From positions 8,186,501 to 8,250,500 of the forward strand of contig OZ020517.1 in NCBI GenBank assembly GCA_963971425.1: a stretch of 64,000 nucleotides of DNA, in the 5' to 3' direction. Within the stretch, counting starts at the first letter, position 1, and each line of letters begins with the position of its first letter. This DNA is from Bryoerythrophyllum caledonicum (lineage: Eukaryota > Streptophyta > Bryopsida > Pottiales > Pottiaceae). Of the stretch, positions 50,801 to 62,872 are shown one piece after another. The notes below the pieces were generated by a model. The model was given only the letters and a program-made list of their open reading frames with translations, searched no databases and was not told the origin of the DNA. The translations under genes were made by a program, and so were the position numbers.

Positions 50801-53800
50801 CTAGCTCTAAAGCTCTTTTCAAAGTAGACCTTCTACAAGTCGGGAAACTCGAGTCGGTCTCGAAAGTGGATAATCAAACGCATGAAGCCAAACAGTTATC
50901 CTCATCAGTTGCGCAGGGTAAGTCTTCTGAGGACAAAGAACGTGTTGAGGAAGTTGTTCTGGAAGACCACGCTGGTGGAGATATGATGGAAGCATCCTAT
51001 CTGTTGAGATCACTGTGCCCGTACGATATTTGGATTCACTTTGTTCTCGATTGGCCTGGGGCTCGTGACCTTCAGTTGTGGGTTAGCGATCTTGGAGTTG
51101 AGCATGTTACGAACTTATGCACAGGTATTGCTGAATCTGCACGGCCCAGAGGCAGAGCAGAAAGGGGAAGCTGGAGTGGGCCTACTTCTCCTTGTGAATC
51201 AATGCAACTACTATGGCAACAGCTCGAGAGCCAGGCAGCAGAAAAGGATTTAGCTGAGATACCAATGTTAACGACTTCCTCGTGTCTGAAGGGAGGCATG
51301 GGTCAGTGGATTACACTTCGCATGCTTGATGAAGGTTCTCAAGTGAGAAAAGAGGCTGTGGAGCCTTTTGCACTGGTCAGTAATGGAATTTCTGGTCAAG
51401 GATTTGGAACGGGAACTTTAACGATGCAAGCTCAACCGAATGGACCACCAATACAGTTGCTGCTTCGTGCCAAGCAGATGGAGAGATACCTGAAGGTGAC
51501 ACCCGCAGAGATAGTATTTCCAGAGTCTGAGCTTTCGAGTATTTTGATGAAGGAGATTACGATTTCAAATAGATCGAGATTTGAAGTTGACTTTGAGACA
51601 AAAGTGTCAGGTGGCATCAAATTGCTTGACAAAACTGGAACATCAGCTGCTCTGGCATCAGCAGAGGAAGGTCGATCTTTCTCTCTGGTTGAACCAGTAG
51701 TTTCCGTAACCCCTACTTCCGGACGAATAGTGGGAAATGGATCTTTGACTGCCAAAATAGTCTGCCAACCCGTGAAATCTGGAAAACAGGGATACACAAT
51801 TCAACTCCGAAGTTCGCTTTGTATGAGCGAAAGTATAGTAAACGTTACGATGGCTCCTCGTAAAGTCCATCGGCTGCGATTGCCGGATGTTCCGACGGGA
51901 TGTGTTCTGGATATGGGCTATTGCTTTATCAATGCCTATGAGGGTGCGAAAGTGGTTCCTTTGAGACTTGAAAACCTTTTTCCCAAGCCTCTCTCTTTGG
52001 CATTTCGATCCAACCTGACCAAGCAGGTGTATATCTCGCTTAGTCCTACTGGTGATTCTCGAACAGATGAAATGCAGCTTCAGGGAGCTGAATCAGAGAC
52101 GGTGTATTTGTGCTTGCGACCCGGTGGTGATGCTTCATCTTACAGAAGCGGACGTTGCAGAGAGGTTATTGGCGGAATGAGGATATCAGTCAAGTCAAAA
52201 GCTGATGCCATGAATTCTGCTGATCACCAAGAAGATTTCCAGGATGAGGTAATGGTGAAGTTTAGGGCAATGGTAGGACAAAGCCTTCTGCAAGTGTCCA
52301 CCTCACTGGTAGATCTTGGGCGTGTGGAAGAAGTTGGAGGATTTATATCAGGCTCCTTTGTAGTGTCCAATCCAAGTAATCAAATGCCTTTAGACTTTAC
52401 AGTATCAGCTGGTCGGGCGTCCCTCTCTGCTGTGAGGGGTCGTCTAATTGGAAAGGAGTTTACTGCATCTACCGGCAGTCAGGAGAAGTCAGAGATAGCC
52501 ATAGAGTATTGCATGCCGGTAACGGAGTATGGGCTTATTGAGGATCGTGTAGTCGTGCGGAATCAATCTTGCCCGGGACAGAATGCTGAAGTGTTGCTGC
52601 GGGTATATGTGGATCGTGGTAGCCTCAAAACTCAGATCCAACCTCCCAGGCGACACTTCCCATACCCAAGTCCAGAAATGGGGAATGTTCTAATGAATGA
52701 GAATCTGCCTTTAAGTGATTCTCACGAACCTCCACTTTTAAGCTCGACGGACTTTTATGGTGCGAATCGCTCATTGCTGAGCAATCGACCTGCCATTGGT
52801 GCTTCGACCAAGGACTTGGAGAAGACTTTGGATTTGGAAGAATTGTCCCCTAGAAGGACATATTCATTACCTGCAACGAACTTGGAGCTTGAGGATTTTC
52901 AAGGGAGGTCCATTTCTGATGCAGGCAGGATTGTGGGTCCATTGCAAGACATTCACTCTCTTGATATGGGGATTGTTTATATTTCTCTTGATTTTGGTGG
53001 GATTGAGTTGGAGAACGGCCATCCTACTGAGAGAGAGTTGAAGGTTCCGGCTGGTTATACTTTATCCGATGTTCGCTCGTTCCAGTCTTCTCTGCTCCTT
53101 ACAAATTCCTCTGACAAAGCACTTACTCTGCAACCTGTCAGTACTCTGCCATTGCGGGTTTTCGTGGAAAAGCACGGTGTGAGACAACTGTCTGATAATT
53201 CAGTGGCTATGGTAACCGCCACTCCTGGCATCACAACACAGAACACGAAGGAAGTAAGTGGGAGTGCGTTTGCATGGAATCCATGTGGAAACAAATTCAG
53301 TATCCTGCCTGGTTCTGAGACTCGATTGCTGGTGGCTTGTAAGGGGATTCAGCCTTTGTCATCCGGAGATGTATCTCATATGGAAAAGGGGCAGCTGTGT
53401 GCTTTTGAGGGACTTCTGGCATTTTGCCAATTAAATGATACAGAGGATTCCAAATCCGAGGTTACTGTCCTGCGAGACTTTTCTCGGTTCCTAGAGCTTC
53501 TGACTGTCAAAGGGTCTATGTGCCTGTCCTATGGGCTGGTTGAGACGAAGGAGATAAATCTTGGTAAAGTTGGTGATGCGAACGGATGGCAAGATCTTGA
53601 CTTTGATATAGAAGTTCATAATATCAGCGACGCGGAAATGGTATTTCAGATCATTGATGCTCCTGATGTTTTTTCATTCTCTTATCAAGGATTGGAATTA
53701 CGTCCTGGAGCAAACGGCTTTACTGTTTGTCAGCTGCCTGCAAGAGGCACGAATTCTATCCAGGTCACTTTGCATACATCAAAGCTGGAGCATATGAAGG

Positions 53801-56800
53801 AGGCTGGGACGTGGTCTTGGAAGCTGTGCTTGGAGAACTGCAATAATAGAAGGAACATTATGGAGGTTTCTGTCGTTGCAGAAATGACTGTACGTAACCT
53901 CCGATTGGTGGGTCTAGCCGAGTCTACACTAGTATTACCACCTCTTACTGTGCCGTTACAACCCCAGGCGCCACCCTGCAGCAGGAAATTTTCGGTACGT
54001 TTCAGCTGGGAAATAGATCATGTTATTATTCTCTTCAGTTCTTGTTCTTCAGTTCCTGAGATTGGTCGTGGGTAGTAAGCCAATGTTAATTCGACAGGGT
54101 TCCTTCAAATAGAATACAAAGTTTTTTATTGTGTCGTGCAGCATGGTCTTCCTTGATTCTATAACTGAAGAATATCGTGCAAATCTTTTTTAGATGGAAA
54201 ATCTGTCAACTGGACCAATTGGTGTAGCACTGGAGTTGCATCCAGTTGAAGACACCGAGTCACTGGTGAGTTTAATGTTCATTCATGTGGACTTTCATCT
54301 TTTAAATTTACATATTCTAGACCTTAAAATAGGTGAAACACGTCTTTGGTAAGATGTGTTCATTTAAAATTCTTTTAATTTCATGATCTTTCCATACCAT
54401 CATCTTTGCAGAAGGAATAAGAATGGCGGAGCACAAGGACTTTTTACAACACTGACTTTGATACGTAAGAATATTGTCTACTAAATCACCAACCGTGTGT
54501 TTTAAATGCTTGTGGGTTCTGATTCTTTAGGTAATGCTGGAGGTCACATCGGACGCAAGCAATTCCTCGGTTACCGAATTGACACTGCAGCCTGGAGAAA
54601 CAGTAGAGCTTCAGGTAGGGGCTCGACTGGTATCTGACTTCATTCCTCATGCTCTCAGAGGAGATGACGCTGAGAGGCACAGCAGCGGGTTTATGATCAG
54701 CCCTAGAAGTGCACTTGAGAGCGATGATAAATCGTTTATGACCTCATCATCAACAAACATAGAGCGACAGGGATCCTCAGAGAAATCCTGGCTTGCGGTC
54801 GCAAATCCTGATCCATTTAGTTTCAATGCCTCAAGGTCTGCAAATGAGAAGAATAATTCTGACATCACAAGTTCTCGAGAGGACCCTGCTTTCAGTAGTG
54901 AAGAAAATTTATCAGATACATCGACGATGGTGTGCTTAGGGCACTTATATTTGTATTCGTCACCTATGCCTGACTGCATCGATATTTATGGAACCTTGGT
55001 TCAAGGTCCAATGCTTGGTGTTTCTCCCAGTTTCTTGCAATGCCAGGTGAGCTGAATCCTCTCCGTTAGCAGTGTTAATTTGGTTTTGAAAACTTAGATC
55101 ATGAAGTAGAGTCTCTATGCTGTAAAACGTTGACTTTTCGAAGTTGGATTACGTATCAGTTTGTTTCCAGATTCATTCCCGTCTGATGACCTAGTTGGTA
55201 GTTAAAGTCCTTTCCTTCAGAAACGAGACAGTGGTTCTAGATCTGTTGTGACTGACTAGCTGACTTTGTGCGGGAATGATGTGTGGCCCAGGCAAAGTTA
55301 TCAGAGAGAGATACTCTCAACCATGCAGATGATGTTGGAAACGGGATTGATGCAACTCACGCTAATTCGAGCTCAAAAGCGGAATACGACATCACGAGTA
55401 TGCGGCTTGAATCATGGGAAGGATGGCACGATAAGTCCACTTTCTCACAGAAGATAGTCGTTCAGAATCACCTTGCGTTTGACCAATTGCAACTGAAAGC
55501 CTGGGCTCAACAAACACTGTCGGACGACTTTGGTACCCAGTTACGTTTCTTGGAGATTCATCCTGTGGAGGCATTGGTTTCTCCTGGTGGCACCATTGAC
55601 ATCATTGTGAGATTCCTTCCATGGTCAGGTGAAATGCATGAGGCTTTCTTGAGGCAGGTCTCTGAAGGTCTAAGCACTGCTGAATATCTGATGGCAGCAG
55701 TATTTATTCAAGATGTTGAAGAACGTGATAACCGTCAAAGGGTCGATGTCCGCATTACCCCACCAGTTTTCCGTCAGAATTCACCTTCTGAGGCTGCAGG
55801 GTTTGGTTCACAAACTCAGAATACTTTATCAAGCAATGCGTGTGAGTCTGTTAGTAAGGACCTTGTTGAAAATGTGAATGCTTCGAAACAAAGGTTCCCA
55901 GTTCTTGGTCTACGAGGTTGTACAGCAGTTAACGGAAGCCCAGTATGTTACGAGTTCAACTTAGGTCAGCAGAATATTTCATCGGGTGGTCATCGGCACT
56001 GGAATTTAACTCTTGTTGGGGACCAAGAACGGCCAATCGCATATCGACTTTGTACCATCAGTGATGGGGACGCAAGGTGGCTTAGTATCAGCAGCACAGC
56101 AGGGGTCGTAGAAGCTTTGCAGCAGAATATTGTGAAGCTTTCCTTTTCGACTAAAGCGATGGGTTAGTTGCTTCACTTGGTTTACGATTGATTTATCTCT
56201 GCCGTCCTTCGCAAAGTTCCAAGCCATTTTGGAGCAACTTTCAGCTGTTTTGTCAGTTGAAGCATTAAGGGCCTTGGCCTCTTGATAGAATATTATTCTC
56301 TGGAACTTCACTAAATTATGTAATTAGTCGAAAAAACCAAGCCAACTCCTAGCGTTTGTTAGTATTTAGGAAGCCTTGGTACTAGCTTACTGATTAAAAT
56401 CTACTTTCGAGGGTGCAATCGACGTTAACATTCAAATTTGGTTTGCAGGGGTATATTCAACCTATCTTGTTGTGGAGAATTTCGACAATCCAGCCGATTT
56501 AAAAACAGTACACCTGAGTATGGAGGTTGTAGCTTTAAAAAATGCCCGTCCAGAGGCCCCCTTAGTGCCCTTCTTTTCTGTTCTGGTGCAAGGAGTCAGG
56601 TACGATGTGAATACTGACGTTGTTCCTTCATCGTTTTCCATGGTCCATTTGACTCGGACTTTATTGACAGGCTTAGATCTTTATGAGAGCATATGTTTAA
56701 GTGCAGTGCCTTCGATCTCTGTTAGGAACATCAGGAGTACTAGGCGCTACAGTATGTGAAGTATTGAAAGTTCCGGAGTTCTCACCGTATTCGGCTTTTC

Positions 56801-59780
56801 TCAATTTCAGGACAGAGGGTGCTGCGATAGATATGGCGGAAATTTACTACAATTTTTGGTATCGCAACCGGTCTTTCGTCATTGTGAATGAAGCCTCGGT
56901 CGCTATGGAGTTTCTCCTTTCGTCCACCTTGGATCACAATGACTCTACGGAGCTTAACTTCTCTCTTGAAAATGCATCTTTGAAGCGCTTCAGCTCAGTC
57001 ACTGTGGATGCTAAAAGCAGGCAAGCCCTAGTGCCATTTCTTGAATTAATTGCAGGATGCTGAGCTGTGAAGGACATTGCGATTGTAAACTCAGCAGTTG
57101 TGACCTAAAAATATCCTTGGCCATGTGGGGTAAATGTTGCGATGTTTGCTTTCAATATGAAATAGTAATAACCGTAAATGACTTGCTTTAATATTTCCAA
57201 GAATTGCTTAATTTAAACAGAAATAGCGTTGGATTGTTTACGTTTAGTTTCACTGACAATTTTGAATTCTCGGACTGTTCTCATGCAGTATCCGGCTTTG
57301 GATCCACTTGTGCATTGCTCCACCAAAAGAAGAACCCCTTATGGAAGACACTTGTGATGAATTGTCTGCCACAATTTTTGTCAATTGTCGGCTTGTTAAG
57401 GTGAGGTTTCTGACTCTTTAGCTGTGCATGGCGTCATTGTAATGCGAACAATGTAATCTTATAGTTTTCTGTTCTTGTAACTTAATTGCAGGATTACCAA
57501 CGTTGTATACCGTTCCGCGCAAAGTGCCGGTACCCTCAGATTGGAATCTCTTCTACTGATGTGGTCTTTTCTACAAGGAGGCATGGTAGTGGCTATACTT
57601 TCACGGACATAACCAGTGATGCAGGGGTATGTTCAACAGCCAATTGGGGATCTTCCAACACTGATGCCCCTGTTAATTCTCCTTTTATTGAAAACGAGGC
57701 TTTGCTGGGTTCGACCGGAATCCAGCATCTGGGGAATGTTTCAAGTGAATCGCATTCAGAAACCTCTCAAACGGACAATGAAACCGCAGTTAAGTCCAAG
57801 GTTCTCTATGATGCTCTGCGTTCCTCACAGCAATCAGACCCAGCTCTGAGAGTGAGCCGGGAGGATGACCTTGACTTAATGCCTTCTTTCCAGATTCTTA
57901 CTTTAAGAAACTTGTATCTTCACCGGAAGCTAGAGTATGTTGTCAAGAATGATTCGCTTTTCTTCAAGGTAGACGCTCCTGGGTCGCAAGAGATACCAAG
58001 TGCTGTTTCTCAAGGTTTGCACTTGGATGTGCATACACTGTCGACGAAAACTAATGAGAAAGCGTGCTGCGATATTGTGGTTCGGCCAAATCTTGATACA
58101 TTGCGAGAGAACCGGAAGATGGTAATGAAGCAGAAGTACATCGAAGAGCATCTGACCATCTACAATCGATCCAATCCCCGTGAGAAGTATACCGTAGGCT
58201 TGCGTCTTACAGCTGGTCACCTCCGCAATTTCTTTGCCGCCTCTGGGTTAGTTTTCTAACTCAATATGCCCTTTCAAGTTGCCATCATTTGCCTGTTCTC
58301 TGTCTCCTATATATTGCATATTATCTTTAGAGATGTATAACATGGTGGAGGGGGTATTAGTATATTCTATCATCAACTTTACCATTCTCTGATCTTTGTA
58401 TTTTGTATCATCATGAGAAGCAGTAGTCTTTATGATGTCTAGTGATAGCTTAGCTTACGAAGTGCATTGGCTGGACTTTTGCAGGCCCAGTAAATCATAT
58501 AACTTTGAGCGCCTGGAACTCGCGATTACTTCTTTCCTCAGCACATTTTATTCCATAATGAATCGGCTGTTAATGGGTCTTCATGAGAAGTCAACCATGG
58601 GGTCGAGGTTAGATCTACAGAATTCTGCACATAGAAAAGACTTCGCTGTTCCAAAGAGTGGTAGTAGTAAAACGACTGGCTTGGTACCCGGAAAACTGGT
58701 GAAGCAAGGAAGCTGGAGCATGCAGAATCAGAATGCATTTCAAGAATTTGAGAAATGCTTGGAGGCTTTCTCAATTAGAGGCGAAGGCTCGCAACAGCAC
58801 GACTCTCTCTTCTTCGATCTGCAATATCTTACAGGTCAGTTTGATTTTCTGGGTTTGGTTTGCAGACCTATCTTCCACAACTTAAGGGAGTACTTTTGGT
58901 AGAGTTAGTTTTCTGTTTTGATCTGCTGGAATTGTGCTGTTATCTTCCTAGCCATGTATAGGGCATTTGCTAGGCTACGGCGCTATTGCCTTCCTGTCTG
59001 ACATAAAAAAATTTGTGGATGTAGATGAGCTTGTGTTCTACAGCTTGAAAGAGCGTTGGAGCAAAGGCGGGGCCACTCTAGAGTTATTGACTGTGAAGCT
59101 TGCTAAGCTTTTATATTGTGCCCTTTATCGCTGCCAGGTAATGATCTATGTGCTTCGCTTTGGGAACTCCTCTACGTCTTCTACTAGACCTCTTTCTGAA
59201 CCATTAAAGTTTTTGGTTTTCGAGTTTGGCGTTGCTTGATCCGTCACATTCACGTCCCCTTCCGTAGAAGTTGGCAGTCATCCAGTAGACTTGTCGTGAA
59301 TAAGGTCTCTGCCTCCAAAATGGTAATGCAGTTTATGGTTTTGTTATGAGGTTTTGTCATGAAGATATTTTTTATTATGCTTTTATACTGGTAAAATACA
59401 TTAATCCATGTGCTGGGCTGCAACAGATCTTTCAGCTATGTTTGGAGAGTTGCCAGTCCTTCACTGCGCTTGCTACCCAGGTTTTACCTGAAGATAACAC
59501 GGATGGCGAGTTAGACACAACGAGAACGTCTTCTGGACAGCAGACCTCTGCAAGCACTGGTTCCAAAACCGAGGATCAACAAGAACACCCTCTCGGCAAA
59601 CTTGTACCCATCCCACCTTTGCATTGTTTCAAATTTATTGAGAGCTGGACCGGACAGTTGAGGCATTTTTTGTCCTATTTCCCTGGCACTAGGGATGACA
59701 TTAGTTCTCTTCGAGATCTGAATCAACAGTTGCAGGAAATACTAGTTTCGTGTAAGACCGCTTTAGACCAATATTCATGA
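41813..59780 (+). CDS. Giant multi-ASH/MSP-domain protein, 29 exons, about 3709 aa
   Basis: Exons: 41813-41946, 42121-42262, 42718-42852, 42986-43324, 43606-43788, 43990-44121, 44215-44400, 44762-44983, 45179-45588, 45791-46006, 46518-46691, 47040-47379, 47607-47795, 48040-48156, 48352-48487, 48752-49530, 49694-49789, 50125-50211, 50449-53994, 54194-54265, 54531-55046, 55292-56162, 56449-56599, 56811-57020, 57289-57400, 57492-58246, 58485-58834, 58962-59137 and 59427-59780. All are in phase without stops. Recurrent (F/L)G-D/K-(C/V) strand motifs typical of ASH (ASPM-SPD2-Hydin) beta domains include VLDFGDCYSGNGTC, ELNFGDCNVGSNKA, NISFGKLLTNE, SIDFGAVISGQ, VLDMGYCFINAYEG, LVDLGRVEEVGG and INLGKVGDANG. 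A short coiled coil lies near residues 1175-1214. The roughly 550-residue C-terminus is largely helical and unfamiliar. No signal peptide or membrane segment is evident. ASH proteins are usually centrosomal or ciliary. I cannot name an orthologue. Confidence 0.85.
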
Positions 59781-60087
59781 ACTAGTAGTAGAGTAGTGAA
59801 AACTGTATAGTAACCCCTCAGAATTGGAAACCTCGACACTGTATATTAGATTTGTCAGTCGGACCTCCAGTGTTAGATGTCTTATTTATCAAAATATGAA
59901 ATAATGCCCTTCTGTCTCACCATATGTTTCACCGTTGGTTTGTGCTGTGAACTTGATTTTGCTGCTATACAACATCTTACGTGACCAAAAGATGAATCCT
60001 TTGTGTGGAGGTTGCAATTATCAACACGGGAATGAGCAGGTGGAAGTGCGACACCGTCTTCTTCAGGTGGCTAATCTAACCTAAAAT
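59781..60087. other. Spacer between convergent gene and gene fragment
   Basis: It probably holds the 3' untranslated region of the ASH-domain gene. Nothing else was recognised. Confidence 0.5.
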
Positions 60088-60606
60088 CTACCTCAAAAGA
60101 CTCATCAGTCGCGCTCCCTTTCGTTTACACCGTTCTGTGGCATTTTCGTCTCTAAGCAGCGCTGCCAAAGGGCAAGTCACTCCGCAGTGATACGAAGCCT
60201 CAATGAAGTTGGGCTCTACTCGACAGAGCTTGCACAGGAGCGAAGTGGCGAGCTCCTTCCCTTTCTGAGACCCGCAGGTGATGTAGTCCACCAACGTACC
60301 AACAGGCTCAGTCTTCCCGATGCTAACGAGCCCCTGCTTGAGCACCGACAGATTCGCCAGGATCGACAGACTGATGTTGTCCAGCTCGTTGGTGGAGTCG
60401 TCGCGCAGAATCTCCATCAGGAGGCCAGTGAGACCGGCGTCCACTGCGCGCTTCTTGTTGCCGTCCAGGTAGCTCACGAGGTTGCAGAGCGCGTGGGCTG
60501 CGTCTTTCTTGCCCTGGCGACTTCCGGTGCGCAGAAGCTCAATGAGTGCAGGGATTGCACCCGTGTTGCCGATGGAGATCTTTTTCTTGTTGTCATAGGA
60601 GAGGGG
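60088..60606 (-). pseudogene. 5'-truncated U-box-type armadillo-repeat protein fragment
   Basis: An open frame read leftward encodes the last ARM repeats of a plant U-box (PUB) E3 ligase. It starts at SYDNKKKISIGN, then GAIPALIELLRTGSRQGKK, DAAHALCNLVSYLDGNKKRAV, LLMEILRDD, LSILANLSV and GARLMSLLR at the stop. In family members these follow a UND domain, the U-box and earlier ARM repeats, all missing here. Similarity stops at about 60606, and the DNA beyond is AT-rich and non-coding. The ARM repeats would bind substrate, but without the U-box there would be no ligase activity. It may be a truncated gene copy, or a gene whose 5' exons are far away. Confidence 0.75.
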
Positions 60607-60649
60607 AGGTGTCTTGTATGTGAGCGGTGAGCAGAAAATTCAGCTGTAG

Positions 60650-60720
60650 AGAGCAGAGAATATTCGAATATTCCAAGAATATTTGTGGTATATTCAAATA
60701 TTCTCGGAATATTTGATTTA
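60650..60720. repeat. Cluster of GAATATTC palindromes
   Basis: AGAATATTCGAATATTCC and related AATATTC/GAATATT words recur about six times in 70 bp. The GAAnnTTC units resemble heat-shock-element half-sites, but the spacing between units is irregular. They lie just outside the truncated U-box/ARM fragment. Confidence 0.5.
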
Positions 60721-60942
60721 TTTTTAGAAACTTTTACATTTTTACTTTAAAAAGTAATATCTAGGACCTAAGACCGTGGAACCATTTTTGCTAGGATTTT
60801 TGAAGTTCCTAGTACTTCCTCCCCTCTTTGCCTTAAATGTTTATCTTTGTAGGCATACATGACTACCTTTTTTGGATTTGAAAACCCAAAATGATTGTCT
60901 CTTTTTGTCAATGATGCTTAGTTTTTAGAAATTGGAAAGACA

Positions 60943-61254
60943 TTGGCTATAACAATTGTCGGGATAGCAAACACTAGTGAAGATGAGATTGTGTCCTCAA
61001 AAAATGTCTACATACTATCAGGATTGATAGAAGATGAGATTGATAGGGAAGAAGTGGTTGTTGTGCCTCCTGTAAAGGACTCTCATGATACAGATTGTGG
61101 TACCTTAATCAGGCTTAAGAGGGCATGAGCGGTGATGATTGATTTGAAAGACGTAGAGCCTATTGTGGAGGAAGGAGATGAGGATGTAGTAGTTCATCTC
61201 AAGATACTCAAGGCATACCATAGAGCTATTCTTCCTTCACCAAACATCGTTTAG
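60943..61254 (+). pseudogene. Unrecognised coding-like fragment with one internal stop
   Basis: One frame reads from AITIVGIANTSEDEIVSSKN to a TGA at about 61126-61128, then continues in frame (MIDLKDVEPIVEEGDEDVVV, LKILKAYHRAILPSPNIV) to TAG at 61252-61254. The acidic, protein-like composition differs from its AT-rich surroundings and suggests a decayed gene or transposon piece. I do not recognise it. Confidence 0.3.
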
Positions 61255-62672
61255 TTGATGATTCCATTACAAGAGAGGAAGAGAGACTACTCATGCCCAT
61301 ATTCTACAATGTGTATTCCAGAATCACAGCATGTTATTAGATAGTATGAAGAAACTCCCTCATGGTGTCCACATAAGGGCCTTGTGCCATCTAAAAAGAT
61401 GCCAAGGAAGTAGAAATAAAAAAATAATCAAAATAAATGCTCCATATTAATGTAGCTCCCATCAAAATCCCACTTCACAATAATAATGAAACTTCTACAA
61501 ATCTATTCTTAATCTACTATTCTTATTCTTATTCTTATTCTTCTTCTTAACCTTCTATTCTTCCTCTTCTTTCCTTCTACCTGTTCTATTCAACTATTCA
61601 TCTCTTCATCTATTCATCTACTCTTCTATTCTTCTATTCTTCTTCTATTTCTACTTTTCTTCTTCTTCTTCATCTATTCATCTACTCTTCTATTCCTCTA
61701 TTCTTCTTCTATTTCTACTTTTCTTCTTCTTCTTCATCTACTTCATCTACTTCATCTACTTCATCTACTTCATCTACTTCATCTACTTCATCTACTTCAT
61801 CTACTTCATCTACTTCATCTACTTCATCTTCTACTTCTTCTACTACTTCATCTTCTTCTACTACTTCATCTTCTTCTACTACTACTTCATCTTCTTCTTC
61901 TTCTTCTTCTACTACTTCATCTTCTTCTTCTACTACTTCTACTACTTCATCTTCTTCTTCTACTACTTCTACTACTTCATCTTCTTCTTCTACTACTTCT
62001 TCTTCATCATCTTCTTCTTCTTCTTCATCATCTTCTTCTTCTTCTTCATCATCTTCTTCTTCTTCTTCATCATCTTCTTCTTCTTCTTCTTCATCATCTT
62101 CTTCTTCTTCTTCATCATCTTCTTCTTCTTCTTCATCATCTTCTTCTTCTTCTTCATCATCTTCTTCTTCTTCTTCTTCATCTTCTTCATCTTCTTCATC
62201 TTCTTCATCTTCCTCATCTTCTTCTTCATCTTCTTCTTCTTCTTCTTCTTCTTCTTCTTCATCTTCTTCTTCATCTTCTTCTTCTTCTTCTTCTTCTTCT
62301 TCTTCTTCTTCTTCTTCTTCTTCTTCTTCTTCTTCTTCTTCTTCTTCTTCTTCTTCTTCTTCTTCTTCTTCTTCTTCTTCTTCTTCTTCTTCTTCTTCTT
62401 CTTCTTCTTCTTCTTCTTCTTCTTCTTCTTCTTCTTCTTCTTCTTCTTCTTCTTCTTCTTCTTCTTCTTCTTCTTCTTCTTCTTCTTCTTCTTCTTCTTC
62501 TTCTTCTTCTTCTTCTTCTTCTTCTTCTTCTTCTTCTTCTTCTTCTTCTTCTTCTTCTTCTTCTTCTTCTTCTTCTTCTTCTTCTCTTCTTCTTCTTCTT
62601 CTTCTTCTTCTTCTTCTTCTTCTTCTTCTTCTTTTCTTCCTTCTTCTTCTTCTTCTTCTCTTCTTCTTCTTC
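61246..62672. repeat. Long CTT/TTC microsatellite array, left of the gap
   Basis: After a unique lead-in (61246 to about 61500) the DNA becomes increasingly TTC-rich. It has ATTCTTCT words, then CTACTTCAT hexamer-like arrays at 61735-61830, then mixed TTC/ATC/TAC triplets, and about 300 bp of essentially pure TTC (62281-62584). Long Glu, Lys or Arg open frames on the minus strand are artefacts of the triplet repeat. Confidence 0.97.
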
Positions 62673-62872
62673 NNNNNNNNNNNNNNNNNNNNNNNNNNNN
62701 NNNNNNNNNNNNNNNNNNNNNNNNNNNNNNNNNNNNNNNNNNNNNNNNNNNNNNNNNNNNNNNNNNNNNNNNNNNNNNNNNNNNNNNNNNNNNNNNNNNN
62801 NNNNNNNNNNNNNNNNNNNNNNNNNNNNNNNNNNNNNNNNNNNNNNNNNNNNNNNNNNNNNNNNNNNNNNNN
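62673..62872. other. Assembly gap of 200 N
   Basis: Exactly 200 undetermined bases, which is a placeholder size. The true length is unknown. Confidence 1.

Noticed and set aside
54410..54425. Extra small exon of the ASH-domain gene after the acceptor at about 54411
   Set aside because: The frame reads AAG GAA TAA and would stop at once. Joining 54265 to 54531 keeps the frame.
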